From the NCBI GenBank assembly GCA_043842855.1, contig JBBPJF010000003.1, positions 1 to 64,000 on the forward strand: a stretch of DNA of 64,000 nucleotides, read 5' to 3'. The DNA comes from QFNR01 sp043842855 (GTDB lineage Bacteria; Pseudomonadota; Gammaproteobacteria; Burkholderiales; Neisseriaceae). Made by a program: the position numbers and the translations under genes. This document shows positions 14,570 to 24,282 of this stretch, in pieces. Within the stretch, counting starts at the first letter, position 1; each line of letters starts with the position of its first letter. A model generated the notes under the pieces. The model saw nothing but the letters and a program-made list of their open reading frames with translations. It was not told where the DNA came from and ran no database searches.

Positions 14570-15754
14570 TTAGCCAGTTAATTGATGGGTGACTAGTTTC
14601 TTAAAGGGTTCTAAACGGTTCCCTGCGTGCAATAGGGTATGACGCAATAGACGAGCAAAAAATGTTTCATTAGTATAGAGTTTTACTAAAAAGTGGGTAC
14701 CGTAATAAAGTGGACGTGTCTTAGCTTGCTGCTTTAAATTATAGCGTTGTAGTAAAGTTTCATCCCCTATATCTCGGCCTCTTTCTGCAGCTTCGAGCAC
14801 TAGGCTACTCAAGTTAGCCACACTTAAAATACCTAGGTTGAAACCATGCGCCGTAACTGGATGCATTCCCACCGCTGCATCTCCTATTAAGGCGATACGA
14901 TTGGCATAAAATCGCTTAGCATGAATACCTACCAATGGATAGGTATATTTATCACTAGCCATTTGGAGATGTCCCAATTTCCCCTTAGTTTGCAAAAAGA
15001 TAGCTTGAGCCAAATCTTCTGCAGATTGTTCTAGTATCTCGTGAATACGATCTGTGTCAATCGTCACGACCATACTCGAGAGAGTCTCTTCTAGGGGTAA
15101 AATAGCTAAGGTATGTCCATAGTAGAAACATTCACATGCTCTATGTTGATTAGTTAGCTCATGCCTCATTCTAAAACAAATCACACTACGACCAAATTGA
15201 TGCTGATCACAGGGAATACCAGCTTTCTGACGAATACTGGAAAAACGACCGTCAGAGGCTACTAGTAGCTTCGCCTGTAAATGGGTGCCGTCTGTCAAAG
15301 TAACAGCTACTCCGTTCTGATCAACCTGTAGTTTCTCTACTGTTTTACCTGTTAATAAGTGGATATTAGGTAAATTTTCTACTGACTGATAGCAAGCTAA
15401 CCTAATCAAATAATTACTCACTAGAAAGCCAAGCTGCTCAATAGGTTCACCTCTAGCATGTGTTGGTTGTTCAAAGCATAACTTGTAATCAGAGTTACCA
15501 TTAATCACACAAGCATCCTTCAATGAATAAATCTCTTGAGCGGGTATCAGATCCCATATACCTAACTTCTTCAGTATGGCCTTAGTAGTGTGGGTGATCG
15601 CTACTTCTCTTCCATCAAAAGAAGGAAATTGAATAGCATTTAATGGACTTTTTTCCAGCACAGTTACTCTAAGGGAACTATTCTTGAACTGTCTAGCAAA
15701 ACTTAGTCCAATTGGCCCTGCTCCTATCACAAGAATGTCAGTGTGAATATACAT
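14570..15754 (-). CDS. UbiH/UbiF/UbiM-family FAD-dependent ubiquinone hydroxylase
   Basis: This is a 394-residue class A flavoprotein monooxygenase. The N-terminal dinucleotide fold VIGAGPIGLSFA is followed by DGREVAITH and the second FAD motif RIALIGDAAVGMHPVTAHGF (about 290-310). The family hydroxylates ubiquinone precursors on the membrane face. The GMHPVTAHGFNLG form recalls UbiM, the broad-specificity hydroxylase reported from Neisseria and some alphaproteobacteria. That specific assignment is from memory of the motif and should be treated as tentative. The gene stands alone, divergent from the M13 peptidase gene. Confidence 0.85.
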   Translation of the reverse strand: MYIHTDILVIGAGPIGLSFARQFKNSSLRVTVLEKSPLNAIQFPSFDGREVAITHTTKAILKKLGIWDLIPAQEIYSLKDACVINGNSDYKLCFEQPTHARGEPIEQLGFLVSNYLIRLACYQSVENLPNIHLLTGKTVEKLQVDQNGVAVTLTDGTHLQAKLLVASDGRFSSIRQKAGIPCDQHQFGRSVICFRMRHELTNQHRACECFYYGHTLAILPLEETLSSMVVTIDTDRIHEILEQSAEDLAQAIFLQTKGKLGHLQMASDKYTYPLVGIHAKRFYANRIALIGDAAVGMHPVTAHGFNLGILSVANLSSLVLEAAERGRDIGDETLLQRYNLKQQAKTRPLYYGTHFLVKLYTNETFFARLLRHTLLHAGNRLEPFKKLVTHQLTG

Positions 15755-16003
15755 CTAAAACTTACCCCAAATAATTAATTAAGACCTAAGCCAACGGCGT
15801 ATTGGTTACAACTGCTCATTTTAGACCTGAAACTAGACCCAACAAAGTTTTTTTTAAATCTCGGTAACTAGCTAAGTTTAGATAAACTTAAGTATAATCA
15901 ACTCCCATATCAATCCCAAAAAGGTTAATTCTCACCATTTAGGGGTTCGTCTAGCTCTGTTTGAAACCAGCTATCATTAGGATACATTTAGGAGAAAAAA
16001 GGC

Positions 16004-18121
16004 ATGGCTCAAAATATTAAGCATCGCATCGTAGTTTTGTCGTTTCCTTTGTTGTTGGCTGGGTGTAGTGAGCGTTTGCTTCAATTACACAATACTTTAA
16101 GCCAACATGCAGCTGCTATTAATCAAGCTATACAACACGTGCAGTTACCGATGAAAGGTATAAAAGTGGAAAACATGGATTTGAGTGTAAGGCCTCAAGA
16201 TGATTTTTTTAAGTATGTTAATGGCAATTGGCTTAAACATGCGCAGATACCAGCTGATAAGCCTTCTTGGGGTGCTTTTAATGAATTGAGAGATTTAACT
16301 GACGAAAACTGCTTAAGCTTGCTTCGAGAACTGGTTACCCAACAAGTGGCTAGTGGAACCGAAGCACAGAAAATTAAAACAACCTATCTGGCACTCTTAG
16401 ACACCAACAGCAGAAACCAAGCTGGACTAACACCCTTAGATGCATACTTTAAGCAAATTGATGAAATACATAGTCTCAGTGAACTAAAGCAATTAATAGC
16501 TAAACTAGGTAGCGAGGGGATAGCTAATCCCTTCTATGATTGGTCAGTAGAAGCAAATTTAAAAGATTCAAAACACTATGCAGTCTACCTAAATGGCGGG
16601 GCTATTGGCTTACCCCGAGACTATTACCAGAAGCGTTCTCCTCATAACACAGAGGTAATTCGACAGTACCAGAAATTTGTTACCAAAATATTGTCTAGAC
16701 TTAATTATAAAAATCCAGAGAAACTAGCTGTGCAACTAGTTGAACTGGAAAATAAAATATCTTCCAACCTTCTGACTAATGAACAAAGCCGCAATGCCTT
16801 GTTACAGTACAATCCCCGTTCTATGTCGCAGCTAGTTCAAATAAGCAAAAATGTCAATCTTCCACAATTTTTGCATGAAGTTCGAGTAACGACCCCAACC
16901 GTGATAATAGGGGAACTCAACTATTTTAAGCATTTGGATGCTTATTTTAATGAAAATAACCTGGAACTTCTTAAGATCTACTACAAATACTACCTCGTTA
17001 CCCTTTATAACGATGCTCTGGATCAAGAAACAGAAAGAGACTTTTTTCTTTTCTTTAAACAGTTTTTACAAGGTCAAAAAGAACAACAGAAACTAGAAAA
17101 AAGGGCCTTAGGGTATATTAATGACAACCTAGGTGAAGCATTTGGTAAACTTTATGTTAAAAAGTATTTCCCAGAATCTTCCAAGCATAAAATGCTGGAA
17201 CTCATTAATTATCTAGTTCGAAGTTACCATCAACATTTGGAGAATCTTGCCTGGATGAGTGAGAGTACTCGTAAAAAAGCCTTAACTAAATTAGATCGTT
17301 TGAATGTTAAGGTGGGCTATCCTGATCATTGGAAAGATTTTTCGCAATTAAAAATAGCTGCAGACGAGAAAAGCCTCTTCAATATTAAAACGGCTAGTTT
17401 TGTTTGGAACTATAACCGCTCCTTACAAAAAGTAGGCCAAAAAGTAGATCGCTCTGAATGGGGTATGCCGCCTCAAATAGTAAATGCTTATTATGAGCCT
17501 ACGCAGCATGAAATTGTCTTTCCTGCTGCTATCTTACAGCCTCCATTTTTTGATCAAAACGCAGATCCAGCCATTAATTTTGGGGGAATAGGGGGAGTAA
17601 TCGCACACGAGATCACCCATGGATTTGATGACAGTGGAGCAATGTTTGATGCAAATGGGAACCTAAATAATTGGTGGTCGAAAGAAGATAAGAAAAAATT
17701 CGACCAGTTAACTCAAAAGATGGTTGAACAATTTAATGCCTACGAAGTGCTGCCAGGTCACTTTATTAATGGGAAGTTTACGCTCGGTGAAAATATAGCT
17801 GACCTAGGTGGGGTTAGCCTAGCTTTTGATGCTTTACAACTATACTTAAAAGATAAAAAGTTACCTATTTTGTCAACTCCAAAATTAGGAGGACTCAACT
17901 TTAATGAAAATCAGAAATTTTTTATCTCTTGGGCTAATATTTGGAGAGTTAAAGCAACTGAAGAATATTTGAAAAATCAGATCCGCGTGGATCCACACTC
18001 GCCTGGTCGCTTTAGAGCCTTTGCACCCTTGACCAATGTAGATGCTTTTTATGAAGCTTTTAATATTAAGCCTGGTGATAAACTTTATAAAGCGCCTGAA
18101 CAAAGGATTAAAATCTGGTAG
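16004..18121 (+). CDS. pepO: M13 family zinc metallopeptidase (PepO/neprilysin type), lipoprotein
   Basis: This is a 705-residue protein. The N-terminus has a basic stretch, a hydrophobic core and a lipobox LLAGC (Cys about 21), so it is probably outer-membrane or periplasmic-face anchored. Residue 61 onward (VRPQDDFFKYVNGNW) is the typical M13 start. The substrate motif NAYY, the PAAILQPPFF segment, the zinc motif HEITH and the ENIADLGG third-ligand motif are all intact. M13 enzymes cleave peptides in the periplasm or outside the cell. A GGAG-like ribosome site precedes the ATG. It is followed at once by a diverged paralogue. Confidence 0.94.
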   Translation: MAQNIKHRIVVLSFPLLLAGCSERLLQLHNTLSQHAAAINQAIQHVQLPMKGIKVENMDLSVRPQDDFFKYVNGNWLKHAQIPADKPSWGAFNELRDLTDENCLSLLRELVTQQVASGTEAQKIKTTYLALLDTNSRNQAGLTPLDAYFKQIDEIHSLSELKQLIAKLGSEGIANPFYDWSVEANLKDSKHYAVYLNGGAIGLPRDYYQKRSPHNTEVIRQYQKFVTKILSRLNYKNPEKLAVQLVELENKISSNLLTNEQSRNALLQYNPRSMSQLVQISKNVNLPQFLHEVRVTTPTVIIGELNYFKHLDAYFNENNLELLKIYYKYYLVTLYNDALDQETERDFFLFFKQFLQGQKEQQKLEKRALGYINDNLGEAFGKLYVKKYFPESSKHKMLELINYLVRSYHQHLENLAWMSESTRKKALTKLDRLNVKVGYPDHWKDFSQLKIAADEKSLFNIKTASFVWNYNRSLQKVGQKVDRSEWGMPPQIVNAYYEPTQHEIVFPAAILQPPFFDQNADPAINFGGIGGVIAHEITHGFDDSGAMFDANGNLNNWWSKEDKKKFDQLTQKMVEQFNAYEVLPGHFINGKFTLGENIADLGGVSLAFDALQLYLKDKKLPILSTPKLGGLNFNENQKFFISWANIWRVKATEEYLKNQIRVDPHSPGRFRAFAPLTNVDAFYEAFNIKPGDKLYKAPEQRIKIW

Positions 18122-20153
18122 CAATATCACCAGAACGATCTCCATTCGATGCCCTGCCATCGGCCATGCTATTTGGCCGATGGTGGTCCTCTGTGGTTGC
18201 TCTACGCCACATTCAGATCTGACTAGCCCTCTAGTTTCTGCTGACAAGGCGTCTAGCTCATTTCTGATTACTCAAGCTAGTGGAACCTCTAAACACCGTG
18301 ATTCCACTTTACTTTCGGTACAAGAGATTCAATCTCCTTCGATTGAACAACTTAGAGCTATCACTCAAGAACAGTTAGCAGGACTTTTTCAAGAAATATC
18401 TCATCGGGATTACTCTCCAGATACAGATGAATTTTGGTTGCAAAAAATTTATCGCTCAATCTCAGATATCAAAAGCCGTCAGTTGTTGGGCCTAGAAGCA
18501 ATTAAGCCTTTGATGGCAAACATTGATGCACTCAGTACTAGAAAACAAATGGTAAGTTTTTTGAGTGAAATGCTACAAAAAAATCACAGTACACCTTTTT
18601 TACATTGGGAAGTAGGGCCAAGCTCTGTGGCTGCTACCCGATACGATACTATCTTCCTTTCACCAACCTTAGTTAAATTTTCCATACAAGACCCTCTAAA
18701 TACCGGATTTGGTACAGAGAAAAATTACGATAATTCATTGAAAAATATAGAAAAAATTCTAGAATACTTGAAGATAAGACAGACAGAACATTTTTCTAAG
18801 CGAATCCTGATGCTACAGGAAAAGTTACAAAAAGTTGAGCTACGCCACTTTAATTCAACACAAAAAAAGAGGTTTTATATCTATTCGTTGCAACAATTGC
18901 CGCCTGTACTCGTCCAAACTTTAAGTAGCTTTCAAACGAAAACAGACCACCCAGTACATTTTTGGATTGAGTCGTCTAACTATCTCAATCAGTTAGAAAA
19001 AATACTAGAGATAGAATCGTTGGAGAATCTGAAAGTCTACTTAAAGTATTACTACTTTCTTAGTTATGCGCCATATCTAGATGAATATTCTTATCGACTA
19101 GCTCAAACTGCTATTCACCCCCAAGCAAACTCCAAACTTTCTAGTCAGAGCCTAAACAAGCAGGCTATAGGAGTCATTAGTCACTACTTACCCGGTTCCT
19201 TAGGCAAGCTTTACTGTTCTCACTATTTTTCACCCAAGAGACAACAAGAAGTAGCGCTATTAGCAAAGTATATTCAGGAAATTTTCCAAATACGCTTAGC
19301 AAATAATACCTGGCTTTCAAATACCGCCAAGTCTCAGGCACTCAATCGATTGAAGAACCTTAAACTAAAAATTGGATGCCCTACACACTGGGCGTATAAG
19401 CAGTTTAGGCTAGAAAATAGAGCCTTGACTCCGTTAAACTTGCTTGTAGCGCTACAAGAGCGAGAAGCGGAAACTGCAATAAAAAAAATTGGGCTCCCTA
19501 TTGATCCTGAAGAATGGACTATGCCCGTTTTTGAAATCAATGCTCGTTACGATAAAATAAGAAATGAAGTAGTATACCCGGCTGCTATTCTTCAACCACC
19601 TTTCTACAAAGAAGGACTGGATGTTGGTCGTTTATATGGAACGGTAGGCGCCCTCCTGGCTCATGAGATGTCTCATGCCCTAGATCTAGAAAGTTTTCGA
19701 ACTAATGCAGAAGCTGGTATAGCAAACTGGCCACTGAATGATAGACAACTTTTTGAGTTGAAAGCAAAAACACTAGGTGAAGCGTATCAAAATTATGCAC
19801 ACTCCAGGAAGCTAAAATTTGATACTAACCGCACGCTTAATGAAGATGTTGCTGATTTGGCTGGACTCAAAATTGCTTATGCTGCTCTGTTAAAACTCAT
19901 CACACAAGGAAAACATCTATCCAAAACTACCCCCTTGGAACCTCAACGAAATTTTTTCCTAGGATGGAATGAGCTTTTTAAAACTCGAGATCTCGCATAC
20001 AATCCTGCTGATTGGGCTAACTATGTGCATAGTCCTGGCCCAATTAGAGCTCTTGCACCTCTCCTTCACTTTAAAGATTTTTATTTTTACTTTGGAATAT
20101 CACCACAGGATCCAGTGTATCTCGCCCCTGAAAAGAGAGTAGAAATTTGGTAG
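18042..20153 (+). CDS. Second, diverged M13 metallopeptidase; start uncertain
   Basis: This is a tandem paralogue of the preceding gene. The zinc motif HEMSH and the third-ligand motif NEDVADLAG are present, so metal binding is likely retained, but NAYY reads NARY. The N-terminal M13_N domain is poorly conserved. The farthest upstream ATG (18042) lies inside the previous gene. The next ATG (18180) would leave only a few residues before a lipobox-like LCGC (about 18196). A normal lipoprotein signal would need initiation between them, possibly at a non-ATG codon. No good ribosome site is visible, so translation may be coupled to the upstream gene. Confidence 0.85.
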   Translation: MLFMKLLILSLVINFIKRLNKGLKSGSNITRTISIRCPAIGHAIWPMVVLCGCSTPHSDLTSPLVSADKASSSFLITQASGTSKHRDSTLLSVQEIQSPSIEQLRAITQEQLAGLFQEISHRDYSPDTDEFWLQKIYRSISDIKSRQLLGLEAIKPLMANIDALSTRKQMVSFLSEMLQKNHSTPFLHWEVGPSSVAATRYDTIFLSPTLVKFSIQDPLNTGFGTEKNYDNSLKNIEKILEYLKIRQTEHFSKRILMLQEKLQKVELRHFNSTQKKRFYIYSLQQLPPVLVQTLSSFQTKTDHPVHFWIESSNYLNQLEKILEIESLENLKVYLKYYYFLSYAPYLDEYSYRLAQTAIHPQANSKLSSQSLNKQAIGVISHYLPGSLGKLYCSHYFSPKRQQEVALLAKYIQEIFQIRLANNTWLSNTAKSQALNRLKNLKLKIGCPTHWAYKQFRLENRALTPLNLLVALQEREAETAIKKIGLPIDPEEWTMPVFEINARYDKIRNEVVYPAAILQPPFYKEGLDVGRLYGTVGALLAHEMSHALDLESFRTNAEAGIANWPLNDRQLFELKAKTLGEAYQNYAHSRKLKFDTNRTLNEDVADLAGLKIAYAALLKLITQGKHLSKTTPLEPQRNFFLGWNELFKTRDLAYNPADWANYVHSPGPIRALAPLLHFKDFYFYFGISPQDPVYLAPEKRVEIW
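18157..18183 (+). promoter_or_regulatory. Hairpin covering the candidate start of the second M13 gene
   Basis: A perfect 10-bp stem (ccatcggcca / tggccgatgg) with a 7-nt loop lies 36 nt after the first M13 stop. The ATG at 18180 falls inside the right arm. No T run follows, so it does not look like a terminator. It may be a translational control element or an accident. Confidence 0.4.
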
Positions 20154-20260
20154 TACTGTTTCCCTAAATACAGTAATGGCAATCGGGAAAGCTGGTGTTT
20201 TGCTTTTGGCCTATTGACGTAAGAAAGATGAAGGGATACAATCTGCGCCTTAAGTTCGAA

Positions 20261-20337
<77 letters not shown>

Positions 20338-20345
20338 ACGTTGGA

Positions 20346-20421
<76 letters not shown>

Positions 20422-20567
20422 TCTCTCAAGTCGTATTCTAGCTTATTTTTAGTATTTTTCTGGAAAGTGAAATGTTCGTTTCGGATGTCTTGATGCTTTA
20501 CCGTGCTTCAAGCGGAAGGTTATCTAAGAGCTTTTTCCTTATTCCTCTGTAAGTTAACTGATTTTTC

Positions 20568-21461
20568 ATGTCTGATTTAACGCAAAAAATAAAATTTGAA
20601 AATAATAAGTTATTGAAAAAGCTTCGGCAGAAAGTAGGTAAGGCTATCAATGATTTTAACATGATCGAACCAGGAGATCGTGTAATGGTCTGTTTATCCG
20701 GAGGGAAAGACAGCTATGGTTTACTAGACATCCTACTTGGGTTACAGCGATCTGCCCCCATTGAGTTTGAGCTGGTGGCTGTCAACCTAGATCAGAAACA
20801 GCCGCTTTTCCCAGCTGAAGTGTTGCCTGATTATTTGAAAAGCCTGGGAATAGAATTCCATATCATTGAAGAAGATACTTATCGTATCGTCAAAGAAAAG
20901 ATTACTGGAAATAAAACCGCCTGCTCTCTGTGTAGCCGTCTTAGAAGAGGAATTTTATACCGGGTTGCTACGGAAATAAGAGCGACAAAAATTGCATTGG
21001 GACATCATCGTGATGACATAGTAGAAACCTTATTCTTAAACTTGTTTTATGGTGGGCAACTCAAAGCAATGCCGGCCAAGTTGTTATCAGACGATGGAAA
21101 ACATGTAGTCATAAGGCCTCTAGCTTACGTAGCTGAAAAGGACTTGGTTCGTCTGGCTGCTCTAAAAAAATTCCCCATCATCCCATGCAACCTATGTGGG
21201 TCTCAACCTAATTTACAGCGTAAAGCAATGAAAGAGATGCTACTAGCTTGGGAACGGCAACACCCAGGCCGTACAGAAACTATCTTTTCTTCTTTGCAAC
21301 ATATCGTACCCTCTCATCTATTGGATATAAAACAATTTAATTTCTCTAACCTGGGTACGACTAAAGCCTCCAATAGTCCAAGTGCTTGGCAGCAAGAGGA
21401 TAGCTGTTCTGCTCCCTTGCAACCGGTCTTTAATATATTGGCCTCAAAACTACAGGACTAA
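20568..21461 (+). CDS. ttcA: tRNA 2-thiocytidine synthetase TtcA
   Basis: This 297-residue PP-loop ATPase has the P-loop CLSGGKDSYGLLDIL (about 44-58), the cluster-binding pair in CSLCSRLRRG and a third Cys in CNLCGSQPN. TtcA thiolates cytidine 32 of certain tRNAs using a [4Fe-4S] cluster. Its stop lies 2 nt from the stop of the convergent trmA gene. Length and motifs are normal. Confidence 0.95.
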   Translation: MSDLTQKIKFENNKLLKKLRQKVGKAINDFNMIEPGDRVMVCLSGGKDSYGLLDILLGLQRSAPIEFELVAVNLDQKQPLFPAEVLPDYLKSLGIEFHIIEEDTYRIVKEKITGNKTACSLCSRLRRGILYRVATEIRATKIALGHHRDDIVETLFLNLFYGGQLKAMPAKLLSDDGKHVVIRPLAYVAEKDLVRLAALKKFPIIPCNLCGSQPNLQRKAMKEMLLAWERQHPGRTETIFSSLQHIVPSHLLDIKQFNFSNLGTTKASNSPSAWQQEDSCSAPLQPVFNILASKLQD

Positions 21462-21463
21462 AT

Positions 21464-22555
21464 TTATCGTCTGGATAAGAATAGACCAGTTTCAATGTGT
21501 TCTGTAAAGGGAAATTGGTCGAATAGGGCGGCAGAACGTACCTGATGTGTTTTAGTCAAATATTTCAAGTTATCCACTAAGGTATTGGGATTGCAAGAGA
21601 TATATAAAATATTTGGGAATTGACTCATCCACTGACAAGTGAGGATATCCAGACCACATCGGGGGGGGTCCACCAATACTGTAGCAAAGTTATAGGAAGT
21701 TAAATCAACCTGCGCAAGTCGCTTAAAGGTCCTTGTTTGACGTACTGCTTGTATTAATTCTTCTGCAGATAAACGTGCATAGGAAATATTTTCTAACTTG
21801 TTTAGGCTAATATTTTTAGCCAAAGCATGGACTGAAATAGCATTAGTTTCTGTGGCTAAAACACGCCGTACACGTGAACTTAATGGAAGAGTGAAGTTAC
21901 CATTACCACAATAAAGTTCCAAAAGATCATAGTCTGGTGTATGCAGTTGTTCGACTGCCCAGCTGAGCATTTTCTTATTGATAAAAGTATTAGGCTGCGT
22001 AAAACTATTTTCGGGTTGAACGTACGTATATTGCCTGCCGAGGATTTCCAACTTTTCTACTACAAAAGGTTCATGGGTACATAACTGCTGTTTTCTAGAT
22101 CGACCCACCAACTTAACCTTCCACTGTACAGCAAGTTTTTTAGCCAGTATTAGCCAACTTTGGTCGAGCTTACGGTGATAGCATAAGGTAATTAAAGCTT
22201 CTTCTGTTAGAGTAGTTAAAAATTCTACCTGAAAAAGCTTCTCCTTTAATTCAGGAAATTCAACCCAAGCTAGCTTAAGTTGAGCCATAAGCTGATTAAT
22301 ACGCTGACTAGCATAAGCAAAGTTTTCTAAAAAGATTGGTTGTTTACTTTTTCCACTAGGGAACATAGCGTAATAGGCTTGGTCGCCTACATGCCAAATA
22401 CGAAATTCAGCCCTCATCCGAAAGTACTTTTCCGGTGAGGGAAATACTCTTAAAGGTCTCTCAAGATAATCTTTCAAAAACTCCCCAAGGCGCTTTTCCT
22501 TAGCTTTTAGTGTGGCGGCGTAAGGCCCCCTGGAATTGATTTCCATATCAAGCAT
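21464..22555 (-). CDS. trmA: tRNA (uracil-54-C5)-methyltransferase TrmA
   Basis: This 363-residue protein has YFRMRAEFRIWH near the N-terminus, which is diagnostic of TrmA over RlmD/RlmC. There is no TRAM domain and no N-terminal Cys cluster. The SAM motif LELYCGNGNFTLPL, DPPRCGLD and the catalytic Cys loop YISCNPNTL are intact. It makes ribothymidine in the T-loop. Met4 is an equally good start. The DPPR codons create a C8 run on the coding strand, which is simply codon choice. Confidence 0.94.
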   Translation of the reverse strand: MLDMEINSRGPYAATLKAKEKRLGEFLKDYLERPLRVFPSPEKYFRMRAEFRIWHVGDQAYYAMFPSGKSKQPIFLENFAYASQRINQLMAQLKLAWVEFPELKEKLFQVEFLTTLTEEALITLCYHRKLDQSWLILAKKLAVQWKVKLVGRSRKQQLCTHEPFVVEKLEILGRQYTYVQPENSFTQPNTFINKKMLSWAVEQLHTPDYDLLELYCGNGNFTLPLSSRVRRVLATETNAISVHALAKNISLNKLENISYARLSAEELIQAVRQTRTFKRLAQVDLTSYNFATVLVDPPRCGLDILTCQWMSQFPNILYISCNPNTLVDNLKYLTKTHQVRSAALFDQFPFTEHIETGLFLSRR

Positions 22556-22719
22556 TTTATATTCCTTAACTCACTGCTTTAACCAAAATAAAGTCCTAAT
22601 TCAGAGAGGAAACTTATGGAACTAACCTTTTACTCAAGCAAATCAGAGATAGAATAGACGGACCTTTGTTAGTATAATGAAAGTTTTTGATTATCGCACC
22701 TAGGAGCAAAGAGCTTAAC

Positions 22720-23826
22720 ATGAGTGAACTAAAAAAAACGGCTTTATACCAGGCCCATCTTCATAGCGGCGGGAAGATGGTAGACTTTTTTGGTTGGAGT
22801 CTTCCAATCCACTATGGTTCTCAAATAGCAGAACATGAGGCCGTACGTCGTGACGCAGGTATGTTTGATGTATCCCACATGATGATAACGGATGCCTCTG
22901 GTCAACAGGTAGAAGCTTGGCTTAGCTACCTGCTCTGCAACGATGTGAAAAAACTCAAGCTGAAAGGGAAAGCTTTATATTCAGCCTTATTAAATGAAAG
23001 GGGTGGCGTGATAGATGATCTCATCGTTTATCGTTTAGATGAGGAGAAAAAACAATATCGTATTGTCTCTAACGCAGCAACCAGCAACAAAGTTGCTTCA
23101 CATTTCAAAGCTACTGCTGTAGATTTTTCAGTTGAGCTAACTCCAAGATCCGATTTATCAATGCTTGCCGTACAAGGGCCTCAAGCTATTGCTAAACTTA
23201 CTCAGGCTAAACCAGATTGGCTTGATACAATCAATGCATTGGAAATTTTTCAGGGAGCCAGTATAGGCAAATATTTTGTTGCCAAAACAGGCTATACAGG
23301 AGAGGCTGGGGTTGAAATTATTTTACCCAGTACAGCCATTACAGAACTATTCGAGCAATTAATTAAGCAGGGGGTGCAACCCTGTGGACTTGGCGCTAGA
23401 GATACCCTGAGACTAGAAGCCGGTATGAATTTGTACGGTCAGGATATGGATGAAACTACTACGCCGTTAGAAACAGGTATGGGGTGGACGGTCTCCTTGA
23501 GTGATGAACGAGATTTTATTGGTAAGGCAGCACTTCTACATGCTAAGCAAAAGGGTGTTGACCAAAAACTAGTGGGATTATTGTTGGAGGGAAAAGGAGT
23601 CTTGCGGCAAGGCATGCAAGTTATGGTAGAAGGAATCGGAACTGGGTTAATTACTAGTGGTTCTTTTTCACCTACCTTAAAAAGCTCCATTGCCCTAGCA
23701 AGAGTACCAATTAATACCGGAGATAAAGCAACCGTTCTGCTAAGAGGTGCAACTACACAAGTGAAGGTAGTTCGACCACCCTTTGTACGCCATGGAAAGA
23801 GTAGCTTTAATACTGGAAAAGTTTAG
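22720..23826 (+). CDS. gcvT: Glycine cleavage system T protein (aminomethyltransferase)
   Basis: This 368-residue protein starts at the ATG giving MSELKKTALYQAHLHSGGKM; an in-frame TTG 33 nt upstream extends it without homology. The family N-terminus (DFFGWSLPIHYG) and the folate-binding C-terminal region are present, including GLGARDTLRLEAGMNLYGQD. GcvT transfers the aminomethyl carbon to tetrahydrofolate. gcvH follows after 26 nt. No gcvP is in the window. Confidence 0.95.
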   Translation: MSELKKTALYQAHLHSGGKMVDFFGWSLPIHYGSQIAEHEAVRRDAGMFDVSHMMITDASGQQVEAWLSYLLCNDVKKLKLKGKALYSALLNERGGVIDDLIVYRLDEEKKQYRIVSNAATSNKVASHFKATAVDFSVELTPRSDLSMLAVQGPQAIAKLTQAKPDWLDTINALEIFQGASIGKYFVAKTGYTGEAGVEIILPSTAITELFEQLIKQGVQPCGLGARDTLRLEAGMNLYGQDMDETTTPLETGMGWTVSLSDERDFIGKAALLHAKQKGVDQKLVGLLLEGKGVLRQGMQVMVEGIGTGLITSGSFSPTLKSSIALARVPINTGDKATVLLRGATTQVKVVRPPFVRHGKSSFNTGKV

Positions 23827-23852
23827 TTATCGAAAAAAAGAGGATGAAGAAT

Positions 23853-24233
23853 ATGTCAGAAGTATTAGAAAATCTGAAGTATGTTGAAAGTCATGAATGG
23901 GTTAAGGTAGACGAAAATGGGGAGGTAACCGTGGGGATTACTGACCATGCGCAAGACCTATTGGGAGATATTGTTTTCGTCGAACTTCCGGAGGTAGGCA
24001 CAATACTTGCTAAAGAAGATCAGGTGGGTGTAATTGAATCTGTCAAAGCAGCTTCTGATTTATATGCACCTGTATCGGGTAAAGTAATTGCCATAAATGA
24101 AGCATTGCAAGAGCAACCAGACTTAGCTAATCAGTCCCCCTATGAAAAAGGCTGGTTTTTTAAGGTAAAACTGGAAGATTCCAATGAATTAGAAAAGCTA
24201 CTCAGTGCAGCTGAATACCACAAGATTCTCTAA
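23853..24233 (+). CDS. gcvH: Glycine cleavage system H protein (lipoyl carrier)
   Basis: This is a 126-residue protein from the ATG at 23853, chosen because the AGAGG ribosome site sits 7-8 nt before it and abuts the upstream ATG at 23844. The lipoyl Lys lies in GVIESVKAASDLYAPVSG. The protein carries the aminomethyl group between the P, T and L proteins. It forms an operon with gcvT. Confidence 0.95.
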   Translation: MSEVLENLKYVESHEWVKVDENGEVTVGITDHAQDLLGDIVFVELPEVGTILAKEDQVGVIESVKAASDLYAPVSGKVIAINEALQEQPDLANQSPYEKGWFFKVKLEDSNELEKLLSAAEYHKIL

Positions 24234-24282
24234 TTCTTTATGGAATTTGTGTATCTTTATTTAGACTAAGGAAATAGTGTTC

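Noticed and set aside
17885..18247. Minus-strand ORF across the junction of the two M13 genes
   Set aside because: Antisense to two well-supported genes.
21660..21670. G8 run in trmA as a phase-variation tract
   Set aside because: It encodes the invariant DPPR motif and is explained by codon choice in an essential-type enzyme fold; this also tempers the reading of the G8 tract in the lipoprotein at 36861.
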